Of a stretch of 34,415 nucleotides of DNA, positions 25,131 to 33,995 are shown one piece after another. Position 1 is the first letter of the stretch, and each line of letters begins with the position of its first letter. The notes below the pieces were generated by a model. That model worked only from the letters and a program-made list of their open reading frames with translations, was not told where the DNA came from and ran no database searches. Source of the stretch: Acidobacteriota bacterium (GTDB lineage: Bacteria; Acidobacteriota; Terriglobia; Bryobacterales; Bryobacteraceae); the NCBI GenBank assembly GCA_016201205.1, contig JACQDF010000235.1, positions 1 through 34,415 on the forward strand, in the 5' to 3' direction. Made by a program: the position numbers and the translations under genes.

Positions 25131-25559
25131 ATGTGCAAAACATCCGTCATCGCATTGTCCCTCCTGCTGCTGTCGCCGGCAGCCTACCCGGAAACAACCG
25201 TCACCAAACAGACCGAGGCCCGCGGCGGGCACGGCCGGTGGTGGAAGATCAGCGTGGTCGTGCTGGCCGCGGCCACCTCCGTCGACGCCTATTCGTCCTG
25301 GGGAAGCCTGGAAGCAAATCCGGTTCTGCGCAATGGCAACGGCCGGTTCGGTTCTCAGGGCGTCGCGCTAAAGGCGCTGATCTTCGGAGGCACGGTGGGC
25401 GCGCAATACCTGCTGCTCAAGAGCCATCCGAAATCCGAGAAATACGGAACGCTGACAAACTTTGCGTTGGCGGGAGTTCTGGGAGCGGCGGCTGCTTCGA
25501 ATTTCCAACGAGGGGCGCCGCAAGCGCTCAATCCACCCAGTCCGCCACAAAGATATTGA
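25131..25559 (+). CDS. Small uncharacterised membrane protein
   Basis: A 142-residue protein I do not recognise. A signal peptide or first helix (VIALSLLLLSPAAYPE) is followed by a helix near 41-58 (ISVVVLAAATSVDAYSSW), one near 75-92 (VALKALIFGGTVGAQYLLL) and one near 105-120. The pattern VDAYSSWG.LEANPVL ... NGRFGSQGVALKAL looks like a small conserved family with an N-P-V-L / N-G-R-F signature rather than random sequence. Its last 32 bp overlap the convergent TolB-like gene. Confidence 0.65.
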   Translation: MCKTSVIALSLLLLSPAAYPETTVTKQTEARGGHGRWWKISVVVLAAATSVDAYSSWGSLEANPVLRNGNGRFGSQGVALKALIFGGTVGAQYLLLKSHPKSEKYGTLTNFALAGVLGAAAASNFQRGAPQALNPPSPPQRY

Positions 25560-26523
25560 ACTCGAAACGCGACCTGGCGTCTTTGTCCGAGGCGAAGACC
25601 AGCTTCTTGCCGTCGGGTGAGAACTCGGGGAAGGAGGCAAAGCTGCCGAAGCTGGTCACCTGCTCGAGACCGCTGCCATCCGGGCTCATCAGGTATAGCT
25701 CGAACTTGCGGCCGTCGCAGTCGTGCTTGTTGGAAGCGAAGATGATCTTCCTGCCGTCCGGGGTGAACACTGGAGCAAAACTGGCGCAGCCGAAGGTGGT
25801 GATCTGGCTGGCGTTCTTTCCATCCGCATCAGCCAGGAAGATCTCCATCTTCATGGGCGAGGTAAGGTTGTCTTTCAGCAGCGCGGTATAGCGCGTGATG
25901 GCATCGCCCTGGGGGTGGTTGGCGCGCCAGATGATCTTCTTGCCGTCCCGGGAAAAGAAGGCGCCGCCGTCGTAGCCGTTCTCCCTGGTGATCTGCGCCT
26001 TTTTCGAGCCATCCAGGTTCATCGTCCAAAGATCCAGGTCTCCGGAAGCCAGGGAAGTATAGAGAATCTTGCGGGTTTTCCAGTTGATGGTGGCTTCGGC
26101 GTCGTAGCCGGCCGAGTCTGTCAGCTTCTTGAGGATCTTGCCCTGATCGGTGGCGAGGTAGATGTCGTAAGAGGGATAGACCGCCCAGACATATCCCTTG
26201 CTGCGATCCGGCGATGGCGGACAGGCATCGCCGGATTGGTGCGTCGAGGAGTAGACGATGCGCTGGTTGTCTGGAAGGAAATAGCCGCAAGTGGTGCGGC
26301 CTTTGCCGGTCGAGACCATGCGCTGATTGGAGCCGTCGGCATTCATGATGAAGATCTGGTCGCACTGCAACTGGTCTCGTGTCGATTGAAAGATGATGCG
26401 CTTGCCGTCGGGCGACCAGTAGGCTTCGGCGTTCTGCCCGCCGAAGGTGAGCTGCTTCAGGTTTTCCAGATGCTCGCCGGCGCAGAGCGGGCCGGCACAG
26501 GCAAGCAGAATAGCCAAACGCAT
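25528..26523 (-). CDS. TolB-like PD40 beta-propeller protein, exported
   Basis: A 331-residue protein with a signal peptide (MRLAILLACAGPLCAG) and five or six WD40-like PD40 repeats, seen as SPDGKRIIFQS, LPDNQRIVYSS, SRDGKKIIWRA, TPDGRKIIFAS and SPDGKKLVFAS. It is a periplasmic propeller, possibly a binding or peptidase-accessory protein, but it lacks any catalytic domain. It begins 3 bp after the methyltransferase gene on the same strand, so the two form an operon. Confidence 0.87.
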   Translation of the reverse strand: MRLAILLACAGPLCAGEHLENLKQLTFGGQNAEAYWSPDGKRIIFQSTRDQLQCDQIFIMNADGSNQRMVSTGKGRTTCGYFLPDNQRIVYSSTHQSGDACPPSPDRSKGYVWAVYPSYDIYLATDQGKILKKLTDSAGYDAEATINWKTRKILYTSLASGDLDLWTMNLDGSKKAQITRENGYDGGAFFSRDGKKIIWRANHPQGDAITRYTALLKDNLTSPMKMEIFLADADGKNASQITTFGCASFAPVFTPDGRKIIFASNKHDCDGRKFELYLMSPDGSGLEQVTSFGSFASFPEFSPDGKKLVFASDKDARSRFEFNIFVADWVD

Positions 26524-26526
26524 GAT

Positions 26527-27525
26527 TCAGTTCCGTCCTTCATAGAGATCGCGCCCGGCGACCAGCGCACGCATCTTCCCATCAGCGACGCTGCGCTGAA
26601 GCATCCAGAAGCCGCAATCGGGGTGGATGTATTGCACGCGGCCTTCTCCAAGGACCTTGGCGGCGTGATCGAGCCGCTGGGCGATCAGCTCCGGGGATTC
26701 GATGACGTTGTCCTTGATGTCGATGACGCCGAGGCCCAGGCCGATATTGGGGTCGAGCTCGCGGAATGCTTCCAACTCCTGATAGCCGCGACGGGCGAAT
26801 TCGAGAACCAGATGATCCGCTTTGAGGCCGTTCAGGAACGGCATCAGGTCTTTCCAGAAACCCTTCTGGACGGTCTGGCCGCCGTAGTTGCCAAAGCAGA
26901 TATGCACGGCGCGGACGCCGCGGATGCCTTCCAGGACATGGTTGATGGCGGCCAGCCCCCAGTCGCGATCCTCCGGATGGCCGCTGATATTGGCTTCATC
27001 GATTTGGACAACAGCGGCATCGATGCGCTCCATCTGGGCGCTGAGGACAGTGGCGATCGACATGGCAAGCTTCTCGTGGCTTCCGTAATAGCGGTCGGTG
27101 AGCACCTTGGTCAGCATGTGCGGGCCGGTGCAGGTGAACTTGAGCGGTTTGTGCGTCAGCGAACGCGTGAATTCGTAGTCGCGCGGAAGATTCAGCACGC
27201 CTTCGCCGATGGGCCCGGTGACGAGGCCGGCCGGGTCGGTCCGATAGCTCATACCTGCATGCCGGCGAAACTGGTCGATGTCGGAAACCGTGAAGCGCGA
27301 GCGGATGCCGTCCATGCGGGTAACGAAGTAGTCGATCATGCCGTTGGTTTCCGGATGGGACGGATCGAAGCGGTTGAGCTCGCCGTCAGCGACAACGTCG
27401 ATGCCGGCGAGTTCCTGCGTCTTCAGCACCACCATGACGGCGTCCCGCAGCGCGGCGCGACTGGTGTTTCCGAGCAGCCAGTGCGGCGTGGGATAGCTGC
27501 CGACGACGGTGGTTTGAATGGGCAT
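26527..27525 (-). CDS. MetE C-terminal-like cobalamin-independent methyltransferase
   Basis: A 332-residue single-domain relative of the catalytic half of MetE. It opens with the family's TTVVGSYP, and the zinc ligands are visible in HICFGNYGG (His and Cys), VLEFARRG (Glu) and HPDCGF (Cys). Such stand-alone proteins transfer methyl groups to or from thiols; the substrate may be homocysteine from a corrinoid protein or a methylated xenobiotic. The ATG at 27525 is chosen because it sits just before the conserved core; an ATG at 27567 would add 14 residues. It is divergent from the Oar-like receptor. Confidence 0.85.
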   Translation of the reverse strand: MPIQTTVVGSYPTPHWLLGNTSRAALRDAVMVVLKTQELAGIDVVADGELNRFDPSHPETNGMIDYFVTRMDGIRSRFTVSDIDQFRRHAGMSYRTDPAGLVTGPIGEGVLNLPRDYEFTRSLTHKPLKFTCTGPHMLTKVLTDRYYGSHEKLAMSIATVLSAQMERIDAAVVQIDEANISGHPEDRDWGLAAINHVLEGIRGVRAVHICFGNYGGQTVQKGFWKDLMPFLNGLKADHLVLEFARRGYQELEAFRELDPNIGLGLGVIDIKDNVIESPELIAQRLDHAAKVLGEGRVQYIHPDCGFWMLQRSVADGKMRALVAGRDLYEGRN

Positions 27526-27660
27526 AAAGGTTCTGAACGTGTCGCGGTGAGAGCCGGTTACGTTCATTCTGCCATCCGGACGGGGCTGCCGACAAGCGGC
27601 GCCTCTCACGCCTGCCTTGATACAGGTAAGATGAGAGACAAGGGTGAAAGAGGGGGAAGT

Positions 27661-30132
27661 GTGGCGGCAAGCCGCATCATCCTGACGCTGGTCTTATGGA
27701 TCCCGGCACTGGCGGGGGAAGTTCGTCTCACGGGGCGGATTGTCAGTGAGACGGGCACGCCGGTGGCCGGTGCGAGAATCACCTTGCGGCAACCTTCCGG
27801 CGGAGCGGCGGTCAACACCGCTTCGGATCCGACCGGCGCCTTCGCCTGCACCCTGCCGGAGGCGGGCGTCTATGAGCTGGAAGCCGACCGCGAAGGATAC
27901 TTCCGCCTGCTCGGCAGGGCGCTCGAGATGCGCGAAGGCGCCAATGAAGCGCAACTGGTGCTGAACCGCGTGCGGGAGGTGGTTGCATCGGTGGATGTGA
28001 TCGCGAATCCGGGCGCCGTCGATATGGACCGCACCACGCCGCAGATGGCACTCACCGGAGCGGAGCTGCTGAAGGTGCCGTACCCCTCGACGAACACGCT
28101 GCGCAACGCGCTCCGCATCATGCCAGGCGTCGTACAAGACGGCCGCGGCGGCGTCCACCTGCACGGCGGAGCCGAGGAGCAGACGCAGTACACGTTGGAA
28201 GGCTTTCAGATCAATGATCCGCTGACCGGACGCTTCGAGGCGCGGATCGGAGTCGAGGCGGTGCAGTCGATGGATGCGACGGCCGGCCGGCCGGGCGCGG
28301 AATTTGGCAAAGGATCGAGCGGCGTGCTGGCGTTCCACTCGCGTACGGGCGACGACAAGCTGCGCTACTCGGCCACCAACTTCATTCCGGGACTCGAGTA
28401 TCGGAAGGGATTGACGGTAGGCGGGTGGACGCCACGGGCCAATCTTTCCGGGCCGTGGCGGCGCGGGAAAGCGTGGTTTTCCGACAGCTTCGATGTGCAA
28501 TACGTGGTCAGTGTCGTACGGGATCTGCCGAAAGGAGACGATCGCACGACAAGCTGGCGCTTTGGCAACCTCCTGCACAACCAGGTGAATCTGACAAATT
28601 CCAACATCCTCACCATCGGATCGCTGGTGAATCTCTGGTACGCGCCGCGCACCGGTCTGAGCGTGCTCGATCCATTGGAGACGACCGTGGACCGTCGCTC
28701 CCGGCAGTATTTCACCTACATCAAGGATCAGATCTTCTTCTCCCGGGGAGCGCTGCTGGAACTTGGCTACGCCAACAACCGCACCTTCGGCCGGGAGATT
28801 CCACAAGGCGACGCGGTGTACATCATCACGCCGTGGGGCAAGCGGGGAAATTATTTTGTCAACGCCAGCCGCAAGGCGGGCAGGGATCAGTGGCTGGCGA
28901 ACGTGTTCCTGCCTGGCTTTCGCTTCCAGGGCGAGCACCGGCTCAAAGCCGGCGTGGATCTGGACCGGCTGAGTTACTGGCAGAACGTGAGTCGAAGCGG
29001 AATCGAGTACGCCACGCTCGATTATGTCCCGGTGCGGCGCACGATCTACCACGGCAACGGCCAGTTGCATCGCGTCAATCTTGAGATGGCCGGCTATCTG
29101 CAAGATTCCTGGCGCCTGCGGCCGCGGCTGTTGATCGAAGCGGGCGTTCGCATCGATTGGGACCGGATTCTGAGAAACTGGAACCTCTCGCCACGGCTGG
29201 GTTTCGCCTGGTCGCCCTTCGGACTCGAAGGGACGAAAGTGTTCGGAGGCTTCGCGCGGATCTTCGATGCCACCAGCTTGCGGATCTTCACGCGACCCTA
29301 TGATCAATACTCGCTGTCCACCTACTTTGCTCCGGACGGAACGCCGATCCGAGGGCCGGCGCTTTCGATTTATCGCATCGACAATCCAAGCCTGGCGAGT
29401 CCCCGCTATCACAACTGGAATCTGGGGGTCGAGCATCAACTGCCGCGTCTGATCCAGGCGCGGGTCAACTTTGTACACCGCCGCGGCAGCCGCGGGTTCA
29501 CGTACCTCAATGGGCTGGGCTGCGAATGCATCGAGCCGCCGGACATGTTCGACGGCATCCGCAATCCGGTTTTCGACGCCATCTACCGGCTCAGCACCGA
29601 GCGGGCGGACCGCTACGATGCCGTCGAGATCACGCTGCGCCAGCCGATCCGGCAGCAGTACGAATGGCTGTTCAGCTACACGCGCTCGAAGGCCCAGTCG
29701 AACGCAGTGATCGATCAGAGCATCGATGAGCCGCTGCTGATAGATGACAACGCGGGCGCGCTGCCCTGGGACACGCCGAACCGCTGGCTGAGCTGGGGCT
29801 ACCTGCCAACCCGATGGAAGAGCTTGGCGGTGGCGTACCTGATGGAATGGCGGTCCGGCTTTCCGTTTTCGATTCAGGACGGCAACGGTCAGGTGGCCGG
29901 CACATTGAATTCGCACCGCTTCGCGGCGTTCTTCGAGTTGAATCTGCACGTCGAGCGAAAGGTGGCCTTCCGGGGCCAGTGGTGGGGCGTGCGCTTCGGA
30001 TTCAACAACATCACCAATCACCGGAACGCCAACGTCGTGAACAATGTGATAGGATCACCGAATTTCCTGTATGTGTACGGCGGCCAAGGCCGTTCGTTCA
30101 ACGTGAGACTCCGGTGGCTGGGCAAACAATGA
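27661..30132 (+). CDS. Oar-like TonB-dependent receptor with carboxypeptidase-regulatory-like domain
   Basis: An 823-residue outer-membrane protein. GTG at 27661 has an AGGGGGAAG ribosome site and gives the signal MAASRIILTLVLWIPALAG; an ATG at 27631 is less likely and the open frame before it is antisense to the two upstream genes. A CarboxypepD-reg domain (VRLTGRIVSETGTPVAGARI, about 20-100) is followed by a plug (YTLEGFQINDPL) and a barrel. The C-terminus is NVRLRWLGKQ rather than an aromatic residue. The stop overlaps the ATG at 30129 of the decayed FG-GAP gene, so the two formed an operon. Confidence 0.88.
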   Translation: MAASRIILTLVLWIPALAGEVRLTGRIVSETGTPVAGARITLRQPSGGAAVNTASDPTGAFACTLPEAGVYELEADREGYFRLLGRALEMREGANEAQLVLNRVREVVASVDVIANPGAVDMDRTTPQMALTGAELLKVPYPSTNTLRNALRIMPGVVQDGRGGVHLHGGAEEQTQYTLEGFQINDPLTGRFEARIGVEAVQSMDATAGRPGAEFGKGSSGVLAFHSRTGDDKLRYSATNFIPGLEYRKGLTVGGWTPRANLSGPWRRGKAWFSDSFDVQYVVSVVRDLPKGDDRTTSWRFGNLLHNQVNLTNSNILTIGSLVNLWYAPRTGLSVLDPLETTVDRRSRQYFTYIKDQIFFSRGALLELGYANNRTFGREIPQGDAVYIITPWGKRGNYFVNASRKAGRDQWLANVFLPGFRFQGEHRLKAGVDLDRLSYWQNVSRSGIEYATLDYVPVRRTIYHGNGQLHRVNLEMAGYLQDSWRLRPRLLIEAGVRIDWDRILRNWNLSPRLGFAWSPFGLEGTKVFGGFARIFDATSLRIFTRPYDQYSLSTYFAPDGTPIRGPALSIYRIDNPSLASPRYHNWNLGVEHQLPRLIQARVNFVHRRGSRGFTYLNGLGCECIEPPDMFDGIRNPVFDAIYRLSTERADRYDAVEITLRQPIRQQYEWLFSYTRSKAQSNAVIDQSIDEPLLIDDNAGALPWDTPNRWLSWGYLPTRWKSLAVAYLMEWRSGFPFSIQDGNGQVAGTLNSHRFAAFFELNLHVERKVAFRGQWWGVRFGFNNITNHRNANVVNNVIGSPNFLYVYGGQGRSFNVRLRWLGKQ

Positions 30133-30865
30133 TCCCCGTTCTGGTTTTCCTGCTGGGTGGTCCGGCCGGCCGGATCTGGTGGCGCTGGCCAGCGGGATGA
30201 AGGAACTGGTGTGGTTCGAGAATCCGGCGTGGGAGCAGCATGTGATTGCCGGCGGTTTCTCGCGCATGATCAACGTCGCGCCGATCGATGCCAACGGCGA
30301 CGGGATCCCGGAGCTGGTGCTGGCGCATGAATTCGCCAATGTCGCCAGCAAAAGCGTGGGGAGACGTCGGCAGGCGGTCAATCTCCCGCGCACGCCACCT
30401 CTGGCGCGGATCGCTGCGCCTCTCACCGCCTCCGAGGCCGGGCCGCCGGATTACCGCGGTGCAGTGCCCGTGGTGATGTACCGCCCGCCGAATTGGAAGC
30501 GCGAGCTGATCAACGAGTCGATTCATGGAGTGATGCATGGCATTTTCGTGGGGAGCTGGAACGGCGACGGGGTCGAGGAACTGCTTACGGCGAGCTTCGA
30601 GGGGCTGCGCCGTGGCCCAACAGCGGATCGAGCGAAGTGGTTGCGGGGCATCTGGGCAACGGCCGGTTTCTGGCGAGCATCGATCCCTGGCATGGCAATC
30701 AGGTGGCCGTGTATCGGGAAAGCGGAACCGGGTGTCGACAAAGGCGGCATCGCGGCTTCCGGTTGCGCGGTGGCGGATTTCGATGGCGACAAGCGTCCGG
30801 ATGTGGCGTGCATCGGCTCGGCAACCGCGAATCTGAAAGTGTATCGTAATCTTGGCAGCCGCTAA
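30129..30865 (+). pseudogene. Decayed FG-GAP/VCBS-repeat secreted protein gene
   Basis: Fragments of one protein are spread over two or three frames. ATG at 30129 gives a signal start (MIPVLVFLLGG). The next recognisable part, DLVALASGMKELVWFENPAW, is in another frame, followed by the FG-GAP calcium loop DANGDGIPELV and SWNGDGVEELLTASFEG. The frame then shifts: SGSSEVVAGHLGNGRFLASI and DPWHGNQVAVYRESG are in a second frame, and KGGIAASGCAVADFDGDKRP and DVACIGSATANLKVYRNLG return to the first. Small internal deletions at four junctions explain this. The coding similarity within fragments is good, so decay or an assembly error is recent. Intact relatives are secreted beta-propellers. Confidence 0.75.
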
Positions 30866-30892
30866 GCGCCTGTCATTAAGTAACCCTTTCCA

Positions 30893-30953
30893 ACCGCTTC
30901 CTCACGGTCGCGGCTCGGAAGCCCTTGCTGAGCCGCGCGCGTCAGCAAGCGGT
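30893..30953. repeat. REP-like imperfect palindrome (two arms)
   Basis: A 61-bp element: the left arm ACCGCTTCCTCACGG... (30893-30919) and the reverse complement of the right arm (30927-30953) match at about 21 of 27 positions around a short centre. The right arm is the same sequence as the single arm at 16753. It lies in the 235-bp gap between the decayed FG-GAP gene and the RRM gene. I see no other gene in that gap and no convincing promoter. Confidence 0.75.
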
Positions 30954-31100
30954 CGGGCGATTCTTTTCTACTTTGCTTCGACAATCCTGGTCTAGCCTCT
31001 GGCGGTTCCCCGATAGCTGTGATACGATGAAGGTGCTTCGATGGATCCGTCCCTCGGACGCCCACCAAAGAGCCCCCTACGGAGTGATGAACGCCGCTGA

Positions 31101-31502
31101 ATGAGTTTCACCGTATTTCTCGGAAATCTGCCTGCCTGGGTCACGAAGGATGACATCCTCTCGTGGTTGCGCGCGGAGAACCTGGTCGCTGACGAGGTCA
31201 AAGTGATCCGCAATCCCGAGACCCAGGAATCCAAGGGTTTTGCCTTCATCGACGCGCCGAACCGCGACGAGATGGATTCGATCATCCGCCGCTTCGATCG
31301 CGCGCCGCTGGAAGACCGCATCCTGCGTGCGAACCCTGCCCTACCCCCCCGACCGAAAGGGGCAAGGCCGGCGGCCGTCGCCGGTCCCAGCATCGCCGGT
31401 CCCAGCATGGAGAGACCCAGGCGCGGAGGCAAGAAGCACCGAAAGCCCCGGCAGGTTTCTCCGCAAAGCGCGTTTGCCGAGGAACTAGCCAAAGCTCTGT
31501 AA
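31101..31502 (+). CDS. RRM-type RNA-binding protein
   Basis: A 133-residue protein with one RNA-recognition motif at about residues 3-78. RNP2 is VFLGNLP and RNP1 is KGFAFIDA, with the two aromatic positions F-x-F available to stack on RNA. The tail (80-133) is basic and proline-rich with RRGGKKHRKPR and probably disordered. Bacterial single-RRM proteins bind U/G-rich RNA and often respond to cold. A five-codon frame (31087-31104) ends by overlapping the ATG. The assignment is secure; target RNAs are unknown. Confidence 0.88.
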   Translation: MSFTVFLGNLPAWVTKDDILSWLRAENLVADEVKVIRNPETQESKGFAFIDAPNRDEMDSIIRRFDRAPLEDRILRANPALPPRPKGARPAAVAGPSIAGPSMERPRRGGKKHRKPRQVSPQSAFAEELAKAL

Positions 31503-31512
31503 CATAACACAG

Positions 31513-31545
31513 TCCTTCTCCTCTTCTTCCCCTTCTTCCCTTCCC
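31513..31545. other. 33-nt homopyrimidine tract
   Basis: An unbroken C/T run 11 bp after the RRM gene, on the coding strand, in an otherwise mixed GC-rich sequence. It could form a triplex in supercoiled DNA or bind protein in RNA. No function is shown. A TATACT at 31570 lies just downstream but has no -35 box at normal spacing. Confidence 0.45.
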
Positions 31546-31637
31546 ACGCCGGTCTTTGACTCGAGGTGTTATACTCAAGGCCGTATCAACACGCACGATT
31601 TCCGTGCTTGTTCTCCATCCTAAGGGGGGATGGGAAT

Positions 31638-32726
31638 GTGAACGACCTTTTGTTCATACGCCTCTTTTTCATAGCCCTCATCACCGTTTCCGCTTACTAC
31701 TTGCAGCCTTTTGCTTTGCCCGGACCGCTGGCGGGTTTGCTGGGTCTGACGTCCGGGGTGGTGATTGTGCTGTTTGAAGTGCGGGTGAAGCAGGTGAGTC
31801 TGAAACGTCTCATAGGCGCGGCGATCGGCAGCGTGTTGGGCATCCTCGGGGCCTACCTGATCTCGCTGGTTGTGCGGCAGGCGCTCCCCACCGACACGAC
31901 GACGATACCCTTTCTACAGCTTGGCGTGCTTTTCCTGATGACGTATGTCGGCCTGGTTGTCGGGGCCAGTAAAGGGGACATGCTGAACCTGGCGGCGTTC
32001 GGCGGGGTGTTCGGCGGCGAGAAGCTCACCAAGCACTCGTTCAAGATCCTGGACACCAGCGTCATTATTGACGGCCGCATCGCGGACATCGCCGAGACGG
32101 GCTTTCTGGACGGCGCGCTGGTGATTCCGCAGTTCGTGCTGCGCGAGCTGCAACTGGTGGCGGATTCCGCCGATTCGATGAAGCGAAACCGCGGGCGCCG
32201 CGGTCTGGACATCCTCCAACGCATTCAGAAGATGCCGGAGCTGAACGTGCAGCTCGTCGAGGACGACTTCCCGCAGATCCGCGATGTGGACATGAAACTG
32301 ATCGAGCTGGCCAAACTGTACGTTTGCAAGATTGTCACCAACGACTTCAATCTGAACAAAGTCGCCCAGCTCCACGGGGTGGATGTGTTGAACATCAACG
32401 AACTTGCCAATGCGCTGAAGCCGGTGGTGCTGCCCGGCGAGACGATGCGCGTCTTTATCCTGAAGGAGGGCAAGGAGTATAACCAGGGAGTCGCCTACCT
32501 GGACGACGGGACGATGGTGGTGGTGGACAACGCCAAGCGGGTGATTTCCAAGACGATCGACATCACGGTAACGAGCGTGTTGCAGACGACAGCCGGCAAA
32601 ATGATCTTTGGCCGCTACGACGACCGCGTCCACGCGGTGCACGAAAAGCCGGCACAGCCGGAGCGGTACGACAAGCAGCAGCGCGAACAGCATCCGTCTC
32701 CGGCGGCCGCGCCGCCGCAGAGTTAA
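31638..32726 (+). CDS. Membrane PIN-TRAM protein (YacL-like)
   Basis: A 362-residue protein with four N-terminal transmembrane helices (about 5-110), a PIN nuclease-fold domain ([15 protein letters not shown] near 137, acidic residues around [10 protein letters not shown] and [11 protein letters not shown] near 225), and a TRAM RNA-binding domain (about 265-330), then a Q/P-rich tail. It matches Bacillus YacL in order and length. The PIN acidic residues are present, so RNA cleavage is possible, although activity is not established for the family. The start is GTG at 31638 behind AAGGGGGGA. It leads into ispD and ispF, as yacL does in Bacillus. Confidence 0.92.
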   Translation: MNDLLFIRLFFIALITVSAYYLQPFALPGPLAGLLGLTSGVVIVLFEVRVKQVSLKRLIGAAIGSVLGILGAYLISLVVRQALPTDTTTIPFLQLGVLFLMTYVGLVVGASKGDMLNLAAFGGVFGGEKLTKHSFKILDTSVIIDGRIADIAETGFLDGALVIPQFVLRELQLVADSADSMKRNRGRRGLDILQRIQKMPELNVQLVEDDFPQIRDVDMKLIELAKLYVCKIVTNDFNLNKVAQLHGVDVLNINELANALKPVVLPGETMRVFILKEGKEYNQGVAYLDDGTMVVVDNAKRVISKTIDITVTSVLQTTAGKMIFGRYDDRVHAVHEKPAQPERYDKQQREQHPSPAAAPPQS

Positions 32727-32741
32727 CGTGGTGCGTTGACC

Positions 32742-33455
32742 ATGAATGTCGCTGTCATCATTCCGGCCGCCGGGCTGGGGACGAGGATGAGCCGGCCACA
32801 GCCGGAGAAATCGGGGATCAGCCGCAAGCAGTTCATGCTGCTCGAAGGATCCCCTATCCTGGTGCACACACTCCGCAAATTCGTGGACTGCCGGAGCGTG
32901 ACCGGAATCGTGGTCGCCTTGCGCGGCGAGGACATCGATTGGGTGCGCAAGAGCATTGAGTACGAGCGCTTCTCCAAGCCGGTGCGCTTCGTGGAGGGGG
33001 GCGACACGAGGCAGCAGTCGGTCGAGAACGCGCTCGATTCGCTTTCCTCGGACACCGCGCTGGTGGCGGTGCATGACGCGGTGCGTCCGTTCATCGATGT
33101 GAAGACCATCGAGGAAGTGATTCAGGAAGCCGCGTCCACCGGCGCGGCCATTGTCGGCATCGTTCCGGTGGACACGGTCAAGCAGGTGCGCCGCAACAAA
33201 ATCCGGGCAACGATCCCGCGCGACCGGCTGGCGCTGGCCCAGACGCCCCAGGTGTTCCGCTTTGATCTGCTCAGGCAGGCTTTTGACCGCGCGCGCCAGG
33301 ACAGCTTCACCGGAACCGACGAAGCCAGCCTGGTGGAACGGCTCGAGCAGGTGGAAGTGAGCGTTGTCGCCGGCTCGGACCGCAACATCAAGATCACCAA
33401 ACCTTCGGACATGGACCTGGCGCGCCTGTTCCTGGCTCAGGAGCGGGCGCGGTGA
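32742..33455 (+). CDS. ispD: 2-C-methyl-D-erythritol 4-phosphate cytidylyltransferase
   Basis: A 237-residue enzyme of the non-mevalonate isoprenoid pathway that joins CTP and MEP to give CDP-ME. The CTP-binding loop is PAAGLGTRM followed by K in SRKQF, with GGDTRQQSVENAL, VAVHDAVRPF, the VPVDTVKQV segment and TQPQ-like AQTPQVFR all in family order, ending ITKPSDMDLA. ATG at 32742 is preferred to TTG at 32736. Its last bases overlap ispF (GTGA). Confidence 0.96.
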   Translation: MNVAVIIPAAGLGTRMSRPQPEKSGISRKQFMLLEGSPILVHTLRKFVDCRSVTGIVVALRGEDIDWVRKSIEYERFSKPVRFVEGGDTRQQSVENALDSLSSDTALVAVHDAVRPFIDVKTIEEVIQEAASTGAAIVGIVPVDTVKQVRRNKIRATIPRDRLALAQTPQVFRFDLLRQAFDRARQDSFTGTDEASLVERLEQVEVSVVAGSDRNIKITKPSDMDLARLFLAQERAR

Positions 33456-33937
33456 GCGATCACCGCGCCGGGATCGGCTGGGACGTGCATCGCATCGCGG
33501 CCGGACGCCCGCTGATCCTGGGAGGCGTCCCGATCGCGAGCGACTTCGGCCTGGAGGGGCACTCGGATGCCGACGTGCTGGCGCACGCAATCACCGACGC
33601 GATTCTCGGCGCGGCCTGTCTGGGCGACATCGGGATGCACTTTCCGGACACGGATCCGGTCTGGAAGGACGCCGACAGCATGAAGCTGCTGCGGCACGCG
33701 AGCGAGCTGGCGCGCCGTGCCGGCTTCGAGATCTCGCACGTGGACTCGACGGTGATTCTGGAGCGGCCGAAACTCAAGGAGTACCGGCTGCCGATCCGGC
33801 AGCGGCTGGCAGATTGCCTGTCCATTGAAGTCGATCGCGTTTCGGTGAAGTTCAAGACCGCCGAGCAGGTGGGGCCGGTGGGAGAAGGACGCGCGGCGGA
33901 AGCGCAGGCGGTGGTGACGTTGCGCGGGGGAGGCTGA
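33452..33937 (+). CDS. ispF: 2-C-methyl-D-erythritol 2,4-cyclodiphosphate synthase
   Basis: A 161-residue trimeric zinc enzyme forming MEcPP from CDP-ME2P. Zinc ligands are in GWDVHRI (Asp, His) and the following GHSDADVLAHAITDAILGA; DIGMHFPDTD and the C-terminal KFKTAEQVGPVGEG are family signatures. The start is GTG at 33452, overlapping the ispD stop. The coupling of ispD and ispF reflects consecutive roles in the pathway (IspE intervenes and is not here). Confidence 0.97.
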   Translation: MSDHRAGIGWDVHRIAAGRPLILGGVPIASDFGLEGHSDADVLAHAITDAILGAACLGDIGMHFPDTDPVWKDADSMKLLRHASELARRAGFEISHVDSTVILERPKLKEYRLPIRQRLADCLSIEVDRVSVKFKTAEQVGPVGEGRAAEAQAVVTLRGGG

Positions 33938-33941
33938 GAAA

Positions 33942-33967
33942 GAAAAAAGCCCCGATTGCTCGGGGCT
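33942..33967 (-). terminator. Intrinsic terminator of the lysine-rich mini-gene
   Basis: A perfect 8-bp stem AGCCCCGA / TCGGGGCT with a 4-base loop (33948-33967) is followed on the minus strand by a T6 run. It lies 28 bp after the stop of the mini-gene. On the plus strand the same hairpin follows ispF but lacks a U-tract. Confidence 0.85.
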
Positions 33968-33995
33968 GTTGTGGACAAACTTTGATCCGCCAGGC

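Noticed and set aside
25723-27660. Long open frame in front of the Oar-like receptor that would make a protein of nearly 1470 residues
   Set aside because: It is antisense to the TolB-like and MetE-like genes. The receptor has its own ribosome site and signal peptide at 27661.
30098-30538. 146-codon minus-strand frame over the decayed FG-GAP gene
   Set aside because: It is largely antisense to FG-GAP fragments that have recognisable motifs on the plus strand. Only the 51-bp piece at 30362-30412 was kept as a question.
31555-31575. TTGACT and TATACT as a promoter for the PIN-TRAM gene
   Set aside because: The boxes are about 8 bp apart, far too close for a sigma70 promoter.
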